Source: CAIWHR01 sp963709525 (lineage in GTDB: Bacteria > Pseudomonadota > Gammaproteobacteria > Burkholderiales > Casimicrobiaceae). Taken from it: DNA of 64,000 nucleotides. The first letter of the stretch is position 1. Each line of letters opens with the position of its first letter. The position numbers and the translations under genes were made by a program. Under the pieces are notes generated by a model, which searched no databases, was not told the origin of the DNA, and was given only the letters and a program-made list of their open reading frames with translations. Of the stretch, positions 55,067 through 63,679 are shown in pieces. The stretch lies in NCBI GenBank assembly GCA_963709525.1, contig CAVPXB010000023.1, forward strand, positions 62,001-126,000. The letters run 5' to 3'.

Positions 55067-55945
55067 TCAGAAGTGCGCAGGCGGACTTGGATGGTGTGGC
55101 GGGGGCGCAAGCACAGGCAACAGGTCCAGCGGGCTGACAGTGGCACAGACGGTGGACGTGGCGATCTTCAGGTATCGCGAGGTGGTGGCCAGGCTGCGAT
55201 GTCCGAGCAACAACTGGATGCGCCGCACGTCGGTGCCGGACTCCAGAAGGTGGGTGGCAAACGCGTGGCGCAGCGAGTGCGGCGTGATCGGCTTGGCGAT
55301 GCCGCTGGCGCGCTGCGCCTTCTGGCACGCTTGGCCCACGGCATCGCGGGTGATGGGCCGCTCAGGGAGGTCCCCCGGGAACAGCCAGGTTCTGGGGTGC
55401 ACGACGCTCCAGTACGAGCGCAAGTCCGCGAGCAGGCGTGGCGAGAGCATGACGTAGCGGTCCTTGCGCCCCTTGCCTTGATCGACTCGCAGTACCATGC
55501 GCTGACTGTCGATGTCCGTCACCTTCAGATGCGTGGCCTCGGAGATCCGCAGCCCCGCGGCATAGGTGGTCGTCAGGATCGTGCGGTGCTTGCGGCTGTC
55601 GACGCAGGACAGGAAGTGCAGCACTTCCTCGGGACTCAGCACCACCGGCAGCTTGAACGGCTTCTTGGGCATCGGGATGTCGTCTGGCGCCCAGGGCTGT
55701 TTGAGCGTGACCTTGTACAGAAAGCGCAGCGCCGACACAGCGATACAGATGCTGCTGGGCGCGAGCTTGCGGTCCTCCACGAGATGCACCTGGTACTGGC
55801 GCACCTGCTCAGGGCCCAGTGCCTCGGGCGAACGGTGGAAGTGGTTTGCGAATGCCGCGACCTGCTGCAAATAGGACAGCTGGGTGTTCTCGGCAAGGTT
55901 GCGAATGCCCATGTCTTGGAGCATCCGGTGGCGTAGCGGTGTCAT
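55067..55945 (-). CDS. Tyrosine recombinase associated with the IS91-type transposase
   Basis: The 292-residue phage-integrase-family protein begins MTPLRHRMLQDMGIRNLAENTQ, a start shared by recombinases next to IS91 transposases. Catalytic motifs are AGLRISEATHL, GKGRKDRYVML, TPHSLRHAFATHLLE, LLLGHRSLATTSRYLKI. The frame is open upstream to 56032, but ATG 55945 gives the family start. It is not closely similar to the three RIT recombinases. Its role in transposition of such elements is unsettled. Confidence 0.9.
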   Translation of the reverse strand: MTPLRHRMLQDMGIRNLAENTQLSYLQQVAAFANHFHRSPEALGPEQVRQYQVHLVEDRKLAPSSICIAVSALRFLYKVTLKQPWAPDDIPMPKKPFKLPVVLSPEEVLHFLSCVDSRKHRTILTTTYAAGLRISEATHLKVTDIDSQRMVLRVDQGKGRKDRYVMLSPRLLADLRSYWSVVHPRTWLFPGDLPERPITRDAVGQACQKAQRASGIAKPITPHSLRHAFATHLLESGTDVRRIQLLLGHRSLATTSRYLKIATSTVCATVSPLDLLPVLAPPPHHPSPPAHF

Positions 55946-56082
55946 GGCAGAACTCCTGGTTGGATGGTCGATCGGTGCTGCGAACAGCACCTCCATCGTT
56001 CTCCAACCCGAGCACCAACGACACCTCGCCAAGCGCCAACGACCGTCGGCGCACCACTACCGCTTCAGCGGTTTAGTCCAAT

Positions 56083-56112
56083 GGCCGTTATGGAAATATT
56101 TCCATAACGGCC
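56083..56112 (+). repeat. Perfect 30-bp palindrome
   Basis: Each arm is GGCCGTTATGGAAAT, with no spacer. It lies 138 bases upstream of the recombinase start. The core TTATGGAAA also occurs in the RIT terminal repeats, and GGCC-x3-ATGGAAA matches the left RIT boundary (50018 onward). It could be a recombination site of the tyrosine recombinase, an element end or a bidirectional operator; the sequence does not decide. Confidence 0.8.
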
Positions 56113-56235
56113 AGCTCCAGACGTTGGCACGGCTCAAGGAAATGTCCCGATAGCTGCCATTGGGCGGATCAGTCAGTCACGCCGCCACCGCTCGCTGGCC
56201 GTTGTGGTTTGGCATGCGGCGGTGACGCTGACGCC

Positions 56236-56442
56236 TCACTGACGGGCCGCCATCGTCCTTGAACTACGCGGCGTGGCTCCAGTCCATGCCTTGTAAGCCC
56301 GAGAGAATGCGCCCGGCTTGGAGAACTGCAGTGTCGCCGCGATCTCCTCAATGGGCATGCGTGTCTGTTCGAGAAGCTGCTGCGCGCGCTCGCAGCGTAG
56401 CTCATCGAGCAGTTCGGTGAAGCGCGTTCCTTCGTCGGCCAG
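56236..56442 (-). pseudogene. AraC family regulator, C-terminal remnant
   Basis: The frame LADEGTRFTELLDELRCERA... IEEIAATLQFSKPGAFSRAYKAWTGATPR is the double helix-turn-helix end of an AraC-type regulator, closed by TGA at 56236. Upstream of LADEG the similarity ends, and no start or effector domain is present. It is a 68-codon fragment left after rearrangement. Confidence 0.75.
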
Positions 56443-56741
56443 GCGCCCGCCGGAGTCGGCGTCTCGCTTTCGTCGAACAGCGCCGCGGTGCGACGCTCGG
56501 ACTCTCGTTGGGGCGTATCGGGGCTCATGCGCCGATTATCGCTCGGACGAGCCGATTAATTCACGGGTTCTGAGCGGAAATCCGAAGGGTCAATGTGGCC
56601 CCGAAAGTGAAGTCTCTCCGGGCGCGCGATGGTATTCTGAACAGTTGCACTAAAGCCACTTCAATTGAGCGCGTCAGCGAGTTCCGCTGGCGCCGACAGC
56701 AAGGCGGCTGCCCCAACCTAGGACATGTTAGGAGAACTGTT

Positions 56742-58283
56742 ATGAATTTCGGCCGCTCCGTATTCGTGGGGGCTTTCTTGGTTGCGTTGATTGTGTCGGC
56801 AACGGGGCGCGCCGATGCGCAAGGCACAGGTGGCGCTCAACCATCCCAGCAGTACAAGTTTTCGACCCGCATCGCACCCGGCGTGGCGATTCCGGACAGC
56901 GTCGAGAGCCGGCTTGGCACGCTGAAATTCTTCGATGGATTCCCCGACGACGCGAGCGTCGAGAAACTCTACGACAACCTCGACTTTCAGCGTGCAGTGC
57001 AGGCGTACCTGCTGGCACTGCCACCGGTCAATCAGCTGGCGAACCGCAAAGGCATCCTCGAGGTGGGTCCGGCCAACATGACCGTGCCGATCTTCGAGAC
57101 CATGATGAACGCGCGGTCCGTCTTCCTGACGCCGAACAACAACACGCCGTACACCTGGTTCTGGCTAGACCTGCGCAACGGCCCTCTGGTCGTCGAGGTG
57201 CCGCCGAACGTCCTCGGGCTGCTCGACGACATGTGGTATCGCTTTGTCGTCGACATCGGGATGGTGGGGCCGGACAAGGGCAAGGGCGGCAAGTACCTGA
57301 TTCTTCCGCCTGGCTACAAAGGCAAAGTCCCGGCCGGCTACTTCGTGGCGCGGTCAGCGACATACAGCAACTGGATCGCGTGGCGCACGTTCTTGGAGAA
57401 CGGCGACCCGAAGCCGGGGGTGGATCGCGTCAAGAAATACACGAAGATCTACCCGTTGTCGCAAGCCGGCAACCCGCCGAAGCTGAAATTCGTCGACGTT
57501 TCCGGACGGGATTTCAACACGGTCGGTCCGGCCGACTATCCGTTCTGGGAGTACCTCAATCAGGTGGTGCAGGAAGAGCCGACCGAGTCGGTCGACCCGA
57601 CGACGCTGGGGCTGTGGGCCTCCATCGGCATCCAGAAGGGCAAGCCCTTCAATCCCGATGCGCGCATGAAGAAGATTCTCACCGAAGCAGCACTGGTTGG
57701 CGACGCGACCGCACGCGCAATCATGTACCGCTGGCGCACGCCCGAGGGGTTTTACTATCCGGACACGAAGAGCGCATGGCGCCTTGGATTTGTCGGCGGC
57801 TACCGGTTCGAGGAGAACGGTGCGCGCATTCTTGACGCGTACTCGGGGTTCTTCTTCTACGCCACCGGTGTGACGCCGGCCATGGATTCGAGGACGGTCG
57901 GACAGGGGTCGCAATACATGGCGGCGTTCGTCGATTCCAAGGGCCAGTCGCTCGACGGCGGCAAGAACTACAAGCTCCGCCTGCCGCCGAACATCCCGGT
58001 CGCCAACTTCTGGTCGGTGATCCTCTACGACAACCAAACGCGCTCGATGCTCCAGACGGACCAGCAGTGGCCGGCTGTCAGCAGCCAGACCAAGGGGCTC
58101 GCGGTCAACCCCGACAGTTCGGTGGACGTGTACTTCGGGCCGGTCGCGCCGAAGGGTAAGGAGAGCAACTGGGTGCAGACGATTCCCGGCAAGGGCTGGA
58201 ACACGCTCCTGCGCCTGTACGGGCCGCTCCAGCCGTGGTTCGACAAGACGTGGCGGCCGGGCGAAATCGAGGCGGTCCAGTAG
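56742..58283 (+). CDS. DUF1254/DUF1214 protein, exported
   Basis: The 513-residue protein has a signal peptide (VFVGAFLVALIVSATGRADAQ). A DUF1254 domain follows (LPPVNQLANRKGILEVGP, FLTPNNNTPYTWFWLDLRNGPLVVEVPP, GKGGKYLILPPGY). A C-terminal DUF1214 domain has YKLRLPPNIPVANFWSVILYDNQTRS and NWVQTIPGKGWNTLLRLYGPLQPWFDKTW. ATG 56742 follows AGGAG. The biochemical role of the family is not established. Two relatives lie at 60328 and 61887 on the other strand, without signal peptide. Confidence 0.88.
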   Translation: MNFGRSVFVGAFLVALIVSATGRADAQGTGGAQPSQQYKFSTRIAPGVAIPDSVESRLGTLKFFDGFPDDASVEKLYDNLDFQRAVQAYLLALPPVNQLANRKGILEVGPANMTVPIFETMMNARSVFLTPNNNTPYTWFWLDLRNGPLVVEVPPNVLGLLDDMWYRFVVDIGMVGPDKGKGGKYLILPPGYKGKVPAGYFVARSATYSNWIAWRTFLENGDPKPGVDRVKKYTKIYPLSQAGNPPKLKFVDVSGRDFNTVGPADYPFWEYLNQVVQEEPTESVDPTTLGLWASIGIQKGKPFNPDARMKKILTEAALVGDATARAIMYRWRTPEGFYYPDTKSAWRLGFVGGYRFEENGARILDAYSGFFFYATGVTPAMDSRTVGQGSQYMAAFVDSKGQSLDGGKNYKLRLPPNIPVANFWSVILYDNQTRSMLQTDQQWPAVSSQTKGLAVNPDSSVDVYFGPVAPKGKESNWVQTIPGKGWNTLLRLYGPLQPWFDKTWRPGEIEAVQ

Positions 58284-58636
58284 TCATAGTCGGTCTCAAA
58301 TTCGAAACTCAAGCCTTGACTCCACCTAGTGGCGATGGTCGCGGCGGCCGCGATCATCGGCACGGCGCCTGCCGTCGCCCGCACCCAAATGTCCGCTTAG
58401 CCCCTTCGGATGTCAGCTATCCGGAAAGGTCGACGGGCTGGTACGGGTCGGTTCCGGGGACTGCCCGGCCGCTGGTGAACGGCAGGTTTACGGCGGTGAC
58501 CCGGCAGACGAAGCAGCGGAGCTCTGCTCCCGAGGTGCGGCTCGCGAAAGCACCGTCATTTGCGTGACGTGCGGTGGTGTCCGACCAGGCAGGGCAAGGT
58601 GGTGGCCATGCTGCGAATTACCGCTTGACTTGAGAT
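58284..58636. other. Non-coding stretch before the nucleotidyltransferase/XRE pair
   Basis: This stretch of 353 bases has no gene I can support. Small open frames exist on both strands but resemble nothing. TTGACT at 58625-58630 is a possible -35 box for the following pair. Confidence 0.5.
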
Positions 58637-58660
58637 CGACACAACGATAAAGTTGTGTCG
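58637..58660 (+). promoter_or_regulatory. Operator-like palindrome over the start of the putative toxin-antitoxin operon
   Basis: Perfect nine-base arms CGACACAAC (58637-58645) and GTTGTGTCG (58652-58660) are separated by GATAAA. A promoter reading TTGACT (58625) - 17 bases - TAAAGT (58648) overlaps it. The right arm ends on the first base of the GTG start at 58660. This is the layout expected for autorepression by the downstream XRE protein. Confidence 0.7.
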
Positions 58661-59100
58661 TGATCCCTGCCCATGACCCGTCGACCGGAAACCTGCCGTC
58701 CGGCGAGCATCTGGCCGAGTGGGTCGACGTCGTCGAGCGTTTCGGCACAATCCCGTGGCGGAGGCAGTTGCTGGAAGGGCTGGGACGTGCGTTGCGCGAT
58801 CTACGCGCCGCTGGCTGCAAGCGCGCCTACATCGACGGCAGCTTCATCACCACCAAAGAGCATCCTGGCGACTTCGATGCCTGTTGGGATCTGGATGGGG
58901 TCGACTTCGACGTCATCGACGAAGTGCTGCTGACCTTCGACGCAGGACGTCGCGCGCAGAAGTCAAAGTACCGAGGCGAGCTGTTTGCCGCCGACGCGGC
59001 CGCGGACCCGCTGGGCACGTTGTTTCGCGACTTCTTCCAGCGCGACCGCGACGGTAACCCCAAAGGAATCATCGTCATCGACCTGGAGGATTTCCAATGA
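58660..59100 (+). CDS. Nucleotidyltransferase-like protein (DUF6932 type), putative toxin
   Basis: The 146-residue protein has a minimal nucleotidyltransferase-like signature: RAYIDGSFITTKEHPGDFDACWDLDG, i.e. GSF(I/V)T followed by K..PxDFD, the pattern that holds the metal-binding acidic residues. The rest is helical. I place it with DUF6932-like proteins from memory. The start GTG 58660 would sit at or next to the predicted transcription start, so the message may be leaderless. The stop overlaps the ATG of the XRE gene (ATGA), typical of coupled toxin-antitoxin genes. Confidence 0.7.
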   Translation: MIPAHDPSTGNLPSGEHLAEWVDVVERFGTIPWRRQLLEGLGRALRDLRAAGCKRAYIDGSFITTKEHPGDFDACWDLDGVDFDVIDEVLLTFDAGRRAQKSKYRGELFAADAAADPLGTLFRDFFQRDRDGNPKGIIVIDLEDFQ

Positions 59101-59525
59101 TCACCAACGAACGGCAGTACCAGATCAGCAAGTCACAGGTCGCCAAGTTCCGCGCGGCCATCGACGCGCCGGACAGCAAGACGCGCACGCTCCACCCGCG
59201 TGCGCAGAAGGCGCTGCGTGAGGCGGCCCAGAGTCAGCTCGACGATCTCGTAGCGGAGGTGGCCGAGTACGAGCGACTGCGCGACGGGCAACTGACGGCA
59301 ATCACCGCGGAATCCATCGCCGACCTGGCGCCCGCACTGATCAAGGCCCGCATCATGCGCAACTGGACGCAAAAAGAGCTGGCCGACAAGCTGGCGGTGG
59401 CCGAGCAGCAAGTCCAGCGTTACGAAGCCACGCAGTACAAGGGTGTGTCGGTTGAGCGCCTGCAGGCGGTGGCCGATGCGCTGAAGCTGCGTGTGCGCGA
59501 GGTGATCACGTTCGAGCCTCTGTAG
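59097..59525 (+). CDS. XRE family helix-turn-helix protein, putative antitoxin
   Basis: The 142-residue protein has an N-terminal helical part (YQISKSQVAKFRAAIDAPDS, ALREAAQSQLDDLVAEVAEYERL) and a C-terminal XRE domain (KARIMRNWTQKELADKLAVAEQQVQRYEATQYKGVSVERLQAVADAL). The layout, protein-binding N-terminus and DNA-binding C-terminus, resembles HigA-type antitoxins. It overlaps the preceding gene by four bases and probably binds the palindrome at 58637. Confidence 0.8.
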   Translation: MITNERQYQISKSQVAKFRAAIDAPDSKTRTLHPRAQKALREAAQSQLDDLVAEVAEYERLRDGQLTAITAESIADLAPALIKARIMRNWTQKELADKLAVAEQQVQRYEATQYKGVSVERLQAVADALKLRVREVITFEPL

Positions 59526-59867
59526 AGCACATGAGCGCAGGCGACGCGTGGTGTGGCTCCTCTCGCCGAGCGGGAGCGATGTGACCGATAAGTACGTGTC
59601 CTCGTCGGATGTGCCTGCCTCGCGGCTCTGCCTTGGCGCGCAGGCGGCTGGACGACTCAACGCAGCCGGCCATCGGTACCTTGCACGATCCGCAGTGTTG
59701 ACGGTAAAAAACTGACGAAGAACCCATATGCGACAAGCACTTAGTGGCATTGATGGTTCCTCTGGATCGCGATTCATCCGACGGCTACGACGCTCTGCGG
59801 AAGTCGCCTGGCGAGTGCTCCAGGAACCGATAGATGTCGATAGATCTCGGAAGCTCAGCTTTGGCCG
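59526..59867. other. Non-coding stretch with a single TGACGGTAA box
   Basis: No gene is supported here. At about 59698-59717 the sequence GTTGACGGTAAAAAACTGAC resembles ends of IS21-type elements and carries one box of the same type as in the long repeats. It is probably insertion-sequence debris. Confidence 0.45.
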
Positions 59868-60190
59868 AGATCTATCGAGATCGATCGCCGGGATGCCCTT
59901 CAATCTGACGGCAAATCTGACGGCAAAAATGTCGCGTTGAGTTCCCGGGAAAGATTTGCCGTCAGGCCAATTTCTGGGTTGACGGTAAATTCCGGGCGCA
60001 GATTCCAGCATCCATGCGGGTTTCCGGGCGATCGACAGGTTGAGTTGGGCTGACGGTAAGTTCCCGCACTCCCAGGCGATATGAAGCACCGGCGGGCCGC
60101 GCTTCGTGATTCGCTGTGCTGGGCAATGGAAGGGCAGGGGACGGGACAGCTTGCCGCTCGTTGATCTATGGAAGTACATCATCAACGGCG
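59868..60190 (+). repeat. Long direct repeat, copy 2
   Basis: This is the partner of 49604-49922, in the same orientation. TGACGGYAA boxes lie at 59906, 59918, 59980 and 60051 (plus) and 59956 (inverted). The start-to-start spacings 12, 38, 24 and 71 are identical to copy 1. The repeat ends shortly before the terminal part of the next gene. Confidence 0.85.
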
Positions 60191-60327
60191 GTCTCACCGG
60201 GCTTCGATCCACCCGCTGCGACCGTTAAGCCCAGACTCGCATGGAGCCCACGGCCACTGGGCATTGAATGCCCGCAAGCTACCCCACTCTTGGGGAACAG
60301 CCGGGGTTTCGCGTTGACCGTGAACGG

Positions 60328-61800
60328 TCACTTCATCTTCGTTACGTCGCCGGGTTTCCAGGTCTTCGTGAGCGCCGGTTCGGTCGGCCCGTAGAGCCGC
60401 AGGATGACGAAGTACCCTTTTCCGGGCACCGTGGCGAGCCAGTTCTTCTCCTTGCCCTCCGGGGCTTTCGGTCCCAGGTGGAGGTCGGTGCTCCCGTCGG
60501 CGTTCTGGACCGGCTTGTCGCGCGATCCGAGCGAGGGGAAGGGCTGACCGTTTGCGAGAAGGGGAGCGTCTTCCGCGTCATAAAGTGTCACCGACCAGAA
60601 GTTCGCGGCCGGCACGTCCTTCGGCAGTTTCAGCCGGTAGTTCGTCCCACCGGTCAGGGGCACGCCATCGCCATCGGTGAAGGCTATGACGTAGAACGCT
60701 CCCTTGCCGGGAATCTGCGAGAGCATGCCGGGGCTGACCGAGTAGTAGTTCGAGAAAAACCATGGCCGGCAATCGACATCGAGAGCCCCGCCGCGATCCA
60801 CTCGCCGCCAACTCAGGTCGAGCTTGCCGCTCGGGTTCTCTGCGGTCGCATCGGCCATCGGATTGAGCCAGCGGCGATCGGGGTACATGCGGAACGACCG
60901 ACCGGACACGACCTCATCGAAGGCGATCACGCGGCTCATCTTGTACGCCGACTTCGCCGCGCGGTCGAGGATGCCCCGCGTGCGTTCGTCCGGCTGGAAT
61001 GGTTCCCCCTTGACGATGCCGAGTCCGGCAAGCATGCCCATCCAGTCCGGGTCGGCCAGGTGCGGTCCTTCGGCGTCTACCAGCATTTTCAGTTGGTCGA
61101 AGGCCGTTGCGTCGCTGATCGGCAGCATGTCGACCGGCACGCCCGAACCATCCGGGAACTTCATCGGCTTGGCCTCGCCCTTCAACGGGTAGATCTTCGT
61201 TTTCTCGATCAGGTCGACCGGAGGTTGCAGGTTGCTCGCATCCGCGTAGAACGCGCGGAGAAACACGAACACGTTGTTCGTGCCCGAGCGGTACACAAAG
61301 TAGCCTTCCGGGACCTCGCCCGTGTAGCCCGGTGGCAAGAGCAGGAACTTGCCGCCCTTCCCCTGATCCGGGCCGAAGAAGCCGACGTCGCCGGCGTACT
61401 TGCCGCCATCGACGGGGATCGGCCGTTGCCAGAAGTCCAACAGGATCCCCTGGAGCATCGGCGGGGCTTCAAACACGAGCGGGCCGTCCTTGCCGAGATC
61501 GACATAGCTCATCGCATAGATCACGTCCGAGTTTGGCGTGGTCACGAGCGTCTTGGCGTCGAGGCGCTTCTTCCACACCGGCAAGACGTTGTGCCCCTCG
61601 CCGAACGTCTTCTCGGAGCCCACCTGCATGCCGAGCGTGTTGATGAGCGGCAACGCCCACAGGTACGTCTGCGTGGCACGGTGGTAGAGCAGCTCATCTC
61701 GAAGCGTCTGCGCCGTATCCGCGGTGGCCCGGTTCTCGACGAAAGGGAGGGCCGCAATCTTCTCTTGATGCTGAATGGATTGTGCTGCCGAGTTGTTCAT
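60328..61800 (-). CDS. DUF1254/DUF1214 protein, no signal peptide
   Basis: The 490-residue protein has DUF1254 (YLWALPLINTLGM, TLVTTPNSDVIYAMSYVDLGKDGPLVFEAPP, QGKGGKFLLLPPGYTG) and DUF1214 (YRLKLPKDVPAANFWSVTLYDAEDAPLL, NWLATVPGKGYFVILRLYGPTEPALTKTW). The N-terminus MNNSAAQSIQHQEKIAALPF is not a signal sequence. ATG 61800 has GGAG five bases before it. It follows the paralogue at 61887 by 86 bases on the same strand, so the two are probably one operon. Confidence 0.88.
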   Translation of the reverse strand: MNNSAAQSIQHQEKIAALPFVENRATADTAQTLRDELLYHRATQTYLWALPLINTLGMQVGSEKTFGEGHNVLPVWKKRLDAKTLVTTPNSDVIYAMSYVDLGKDGPLVFEAPPMLQGILLDFWQRPIPVDGGKYAGDVGFFGPDQGKGGKFLLLPPGYTGEVPEGYFVYRSGTNNVFVFLRAFYADASNLQPPVDLIEKTKIYPLKGEAKPMKFPDGSGVPVDMLPISDATAFDQLKMLVDAEGPHLADPDWMGMLAGLGIVKGEPFQPDERTRGILDRAAKSAYKMSRVIAFDEVVSGRSFRMYPDRRWLNPMADATAENPSGKLDLSWRRVDRGGALDVDCRPWFFSNYYSVSPGMLSQIPGKGAFYVIAFTDGDGVPLTGGTNYRLKLPKDVPAANFWSVTLYDAEDAPLLANGQPFPSLGSRDKPVQNADGSTDLHLGPKAPEGKEKNWLATVPGKGYFVILRLYGPTEPALTKTWKPGDVTKMK

Positions 61801-61886
61801 CGTCGCTCCGATATGGTTGTGGCTGCGAAGGTACGTTCCGTGGCCGGCTGAGCTTCCGATCTCCCGCGCTCCTGGCGCGCGGCACT

Positions 61887-63320
61887 TCAGTCGATCATCT
61901 CGAAATCGGCCAAGCTGAAGGTCTTGTCAAAGAACGGCTGCAGCGGGGCATACAGGCGGAAGTACACGAACCAGCCGTCCTCGCCCACAGTCTTCATGAA
62001 ATTGCTCTCGAACCCCGCGGGCGCCTTGGCGCCGATGAAGAGGTCGACGCTGCCGTCGGCGTTGCGCTTCAGGTCCTTCAGCTTGCTGTCGAGGTTCACG
62101 CTGCGCGCCTCGGCGCCCCCGTTGTCGTACGGCCTCCGGGTGTTCTCGCTGTAGAGCGTCAGCGCCCAGAACTGTGCGACGGGGACGTCCTTCGGCACTT
62201 GCAGCTTGTAGGTCTTGTCGGCGCGGAGAGGGTTCCCCTTCGCGTCGCGCTTGGTGGTCATGTACACCTGGCCCTTGCCGACCACCGGGTTGACCATGCC
62301 CTCGCTGCTGGTGACGGCCTCGTAGAACCATGTTGTGCGCTCGTCCAGCTCGACGCGGGTGACGGTCTCCTGCGGGATGGTGAAGTCGAAGCACTTGTAC
62401 CACTGGGTGTTCTTCCAGTACGGCTCCGCGAAGCGCGGGTTGATCTGGAGGTTGCGGGCCATGAGCTCGCCCATCGCTGCGCCCCTCAGCAGGATGGACG
62501 TCTGCCGCGCGTCGGGCTGGAAGGGCTTCCCCTTCTCGATGCCCAAGGGAAGGAGCATCGCCATCCAGGCCTTGTCGACGGCGCGCACCGGCTCGTCCTG
62601 GATCGCCTCCGAGAGGACCTGCCAGTACGCGAGGCCACGCGGGGCGGTCGCGCTCCATTCGACGTCGCGATTCTCGATGAACGGGCAAGTCGCAAGCGGC
62701 GCTCCGTGCCGGCCCATCTTCAGGCTGGACTTGAATCGGGCGTAGTAGGCCGGATCTGGGTCGAGGATGCGCAGGCCGAAGAGGATGCTGTTCGTCGCGC
62801 TCTGGAACACGAAGGCGCCCGGCATCTCGTAAGCCTTCGGGTCGCCGTCCGGCCCGACGACGACGTAGGTGCCGCCCTTGCCCCCGTCGGGACCTGTGAG
62901 ACCCGTGTCCGCCACCGGGCGCTGCCAGAGGTCGATGAATCCACCGGCCGTCATTCCGCCGGGATACTCGACCACAAGTGGCCCGTCCTTGAGGCTCGTG
63001 AACTGCAGGATGTAGGGGGTGGACAGGTTTCCCGTGACGATGCCCCGCTTCTCCTTGAGGGAGTCGAAGACGACGAAGTCGGTGGCTCCCTTCACGCCGA
63101 AGGCCTGGCACTGGCGGAGGCGAAACGTGGTCATGCTGACGATCGGATGGCTCCAGATGTATGTCTGGCACGCCCGCTGATAGTCCATCTCGTCGAACAG
63201 CCTCCGGGAGGCGTCGTCGTCGAGGTAGCTGTGGCGCAGTTCGATGTCGCCGATCGGCGTGCTGATGAGTTCATCGCCTGCCAGGATCGCGCTCTCGAGG
63301 GATCTCTTCGGGGCACTCAT
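61887..63320 (-). CDS. DUF1254/DUF1214 protein, no signal peptide
   Basis: This is a 477-residue relative of the two other DUF1254 proteins: YIWSHPIVSMTTFRLRQ, NLSTPYILQFTSLKDGPLVVEYP, GGKGGTYVVVGPDGD in DUF1254 and YKLQVPKDVPVAQFWALTLYSENTRRPY, FVYFRLYAPLQPFFDKTFSL in DUF1214. ATG 63320 follows GAGGTGG. A GTG at 63329 is possible. It is first of a probable two-gene operon. It is more diverged from the other two than they are from each other by eye. Confidence 0.87.
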   Translation of the reverse strand: MSAPKRSLESAILAGDELISTPIGDIELRHSYLDDDASRRLFDEMDYQRACQTYIWSHPIVSMTTFRLRQCQAFGVKGATDFVVFDSLKEKRGIVTGNLSTPYILQFTSLKDGPLVVEYPGGMTAGGFIDLWQRPVADTGLTGPDGGKGGTYVVVGPDGDPKAYEMPGAFVFQSATNSILFGLRILDPDPAYYARFKSSLKMGRHGAPLATCPFIENRDVEWSATAPRGLAYWQVLSEAIQDEPVRAVDKAWMAMLLPLGIEKGKPFQPDARQTSILLRGAAMGELMARNLQINPRFAEPYWKNTQWYKCFDFTIPQETVTRVELDERTTWFYEAVTSSEGMVNPVVGKGQVYMTTKRDAKGNPLRADKTYKLQVPKDVPVAQFWALTLYSENTRRPYDNGGAEARSVNLDSKLKDLKRNADGSVDLFIGAKAPAGFESNFMKTVGEDGWFVYFRLYAPLQPFFDKTFSLADFEMID

Positions 63321-63559
63321 GTTCACCACCTCATGCTCAATTGATGATTGGAATGGTCGCCCATTGCGCGGCCACCGTTCGTTCGATCGCTCATCGGGAT
63401 CGATGTCGAAATCTTATTTGCCTCCGGCGTAACGAGCAAGATCGACTCATTCGTCAACGCGCCATCATGCCGGGACCGGACACCCCACGCTGAAGTCCGC
63501 GAGCGTGACGGGGATGGCGTGCGCGGGCGGGTTACCCCGTGATGAGTCCGTCGGAAATG

Positions 63560-63667
63560 TTAGGACGCCGCTTTGAGCTTGCGCGGCCGATACCCACCAT
63601 CGCGCGGGATGCCTGATGGTGTCAAGTGCCCCAAGCTGCGATGGGGTCGGAAGTTCTTGTAGAGGCT
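63560..63667 (-). pseudogene. Transposase C-terminal fragment (integrase core type)
   Basis: The frame SLYKNFRPHRSLGHLTPSG... ends in TAA at 63560. The string RPHRSLGHLTP is the usual end of DDE integrase-core transposases (IS3/IS481-like). The remainder of the gene is missing; the repeat module at 63680 begins 12 bases beyond the last recognisable codon. Confidence 0.65.
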
Positions 63668-63679
63668 CGACGCAAGTTT

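Larger units (their letters stand above)
53855..55945 (-). mobile_element. IS91-type element with tyrosine recombinase, core only
   Basis: A tyrosine recombinase gene followed by an HUH transposase gene on the same strand is a common layout of IS91-family elements. The coordinates cover the two genes only. True ends are not visible, because this family has no terminal inverted repeats or target duplications. The 30-bp palindrome at 56083 may belong to it. Confidence 0.75.

Noticed and set aside
59133..60212. Minus-strand open frame of 359 codons across the XRE gene and copy 2 of the long repeat
   Set aside because: It reads antisense through the XRE gene and through repeat DNA, has no domain, and the similar frame in copy 1 is short and broken.
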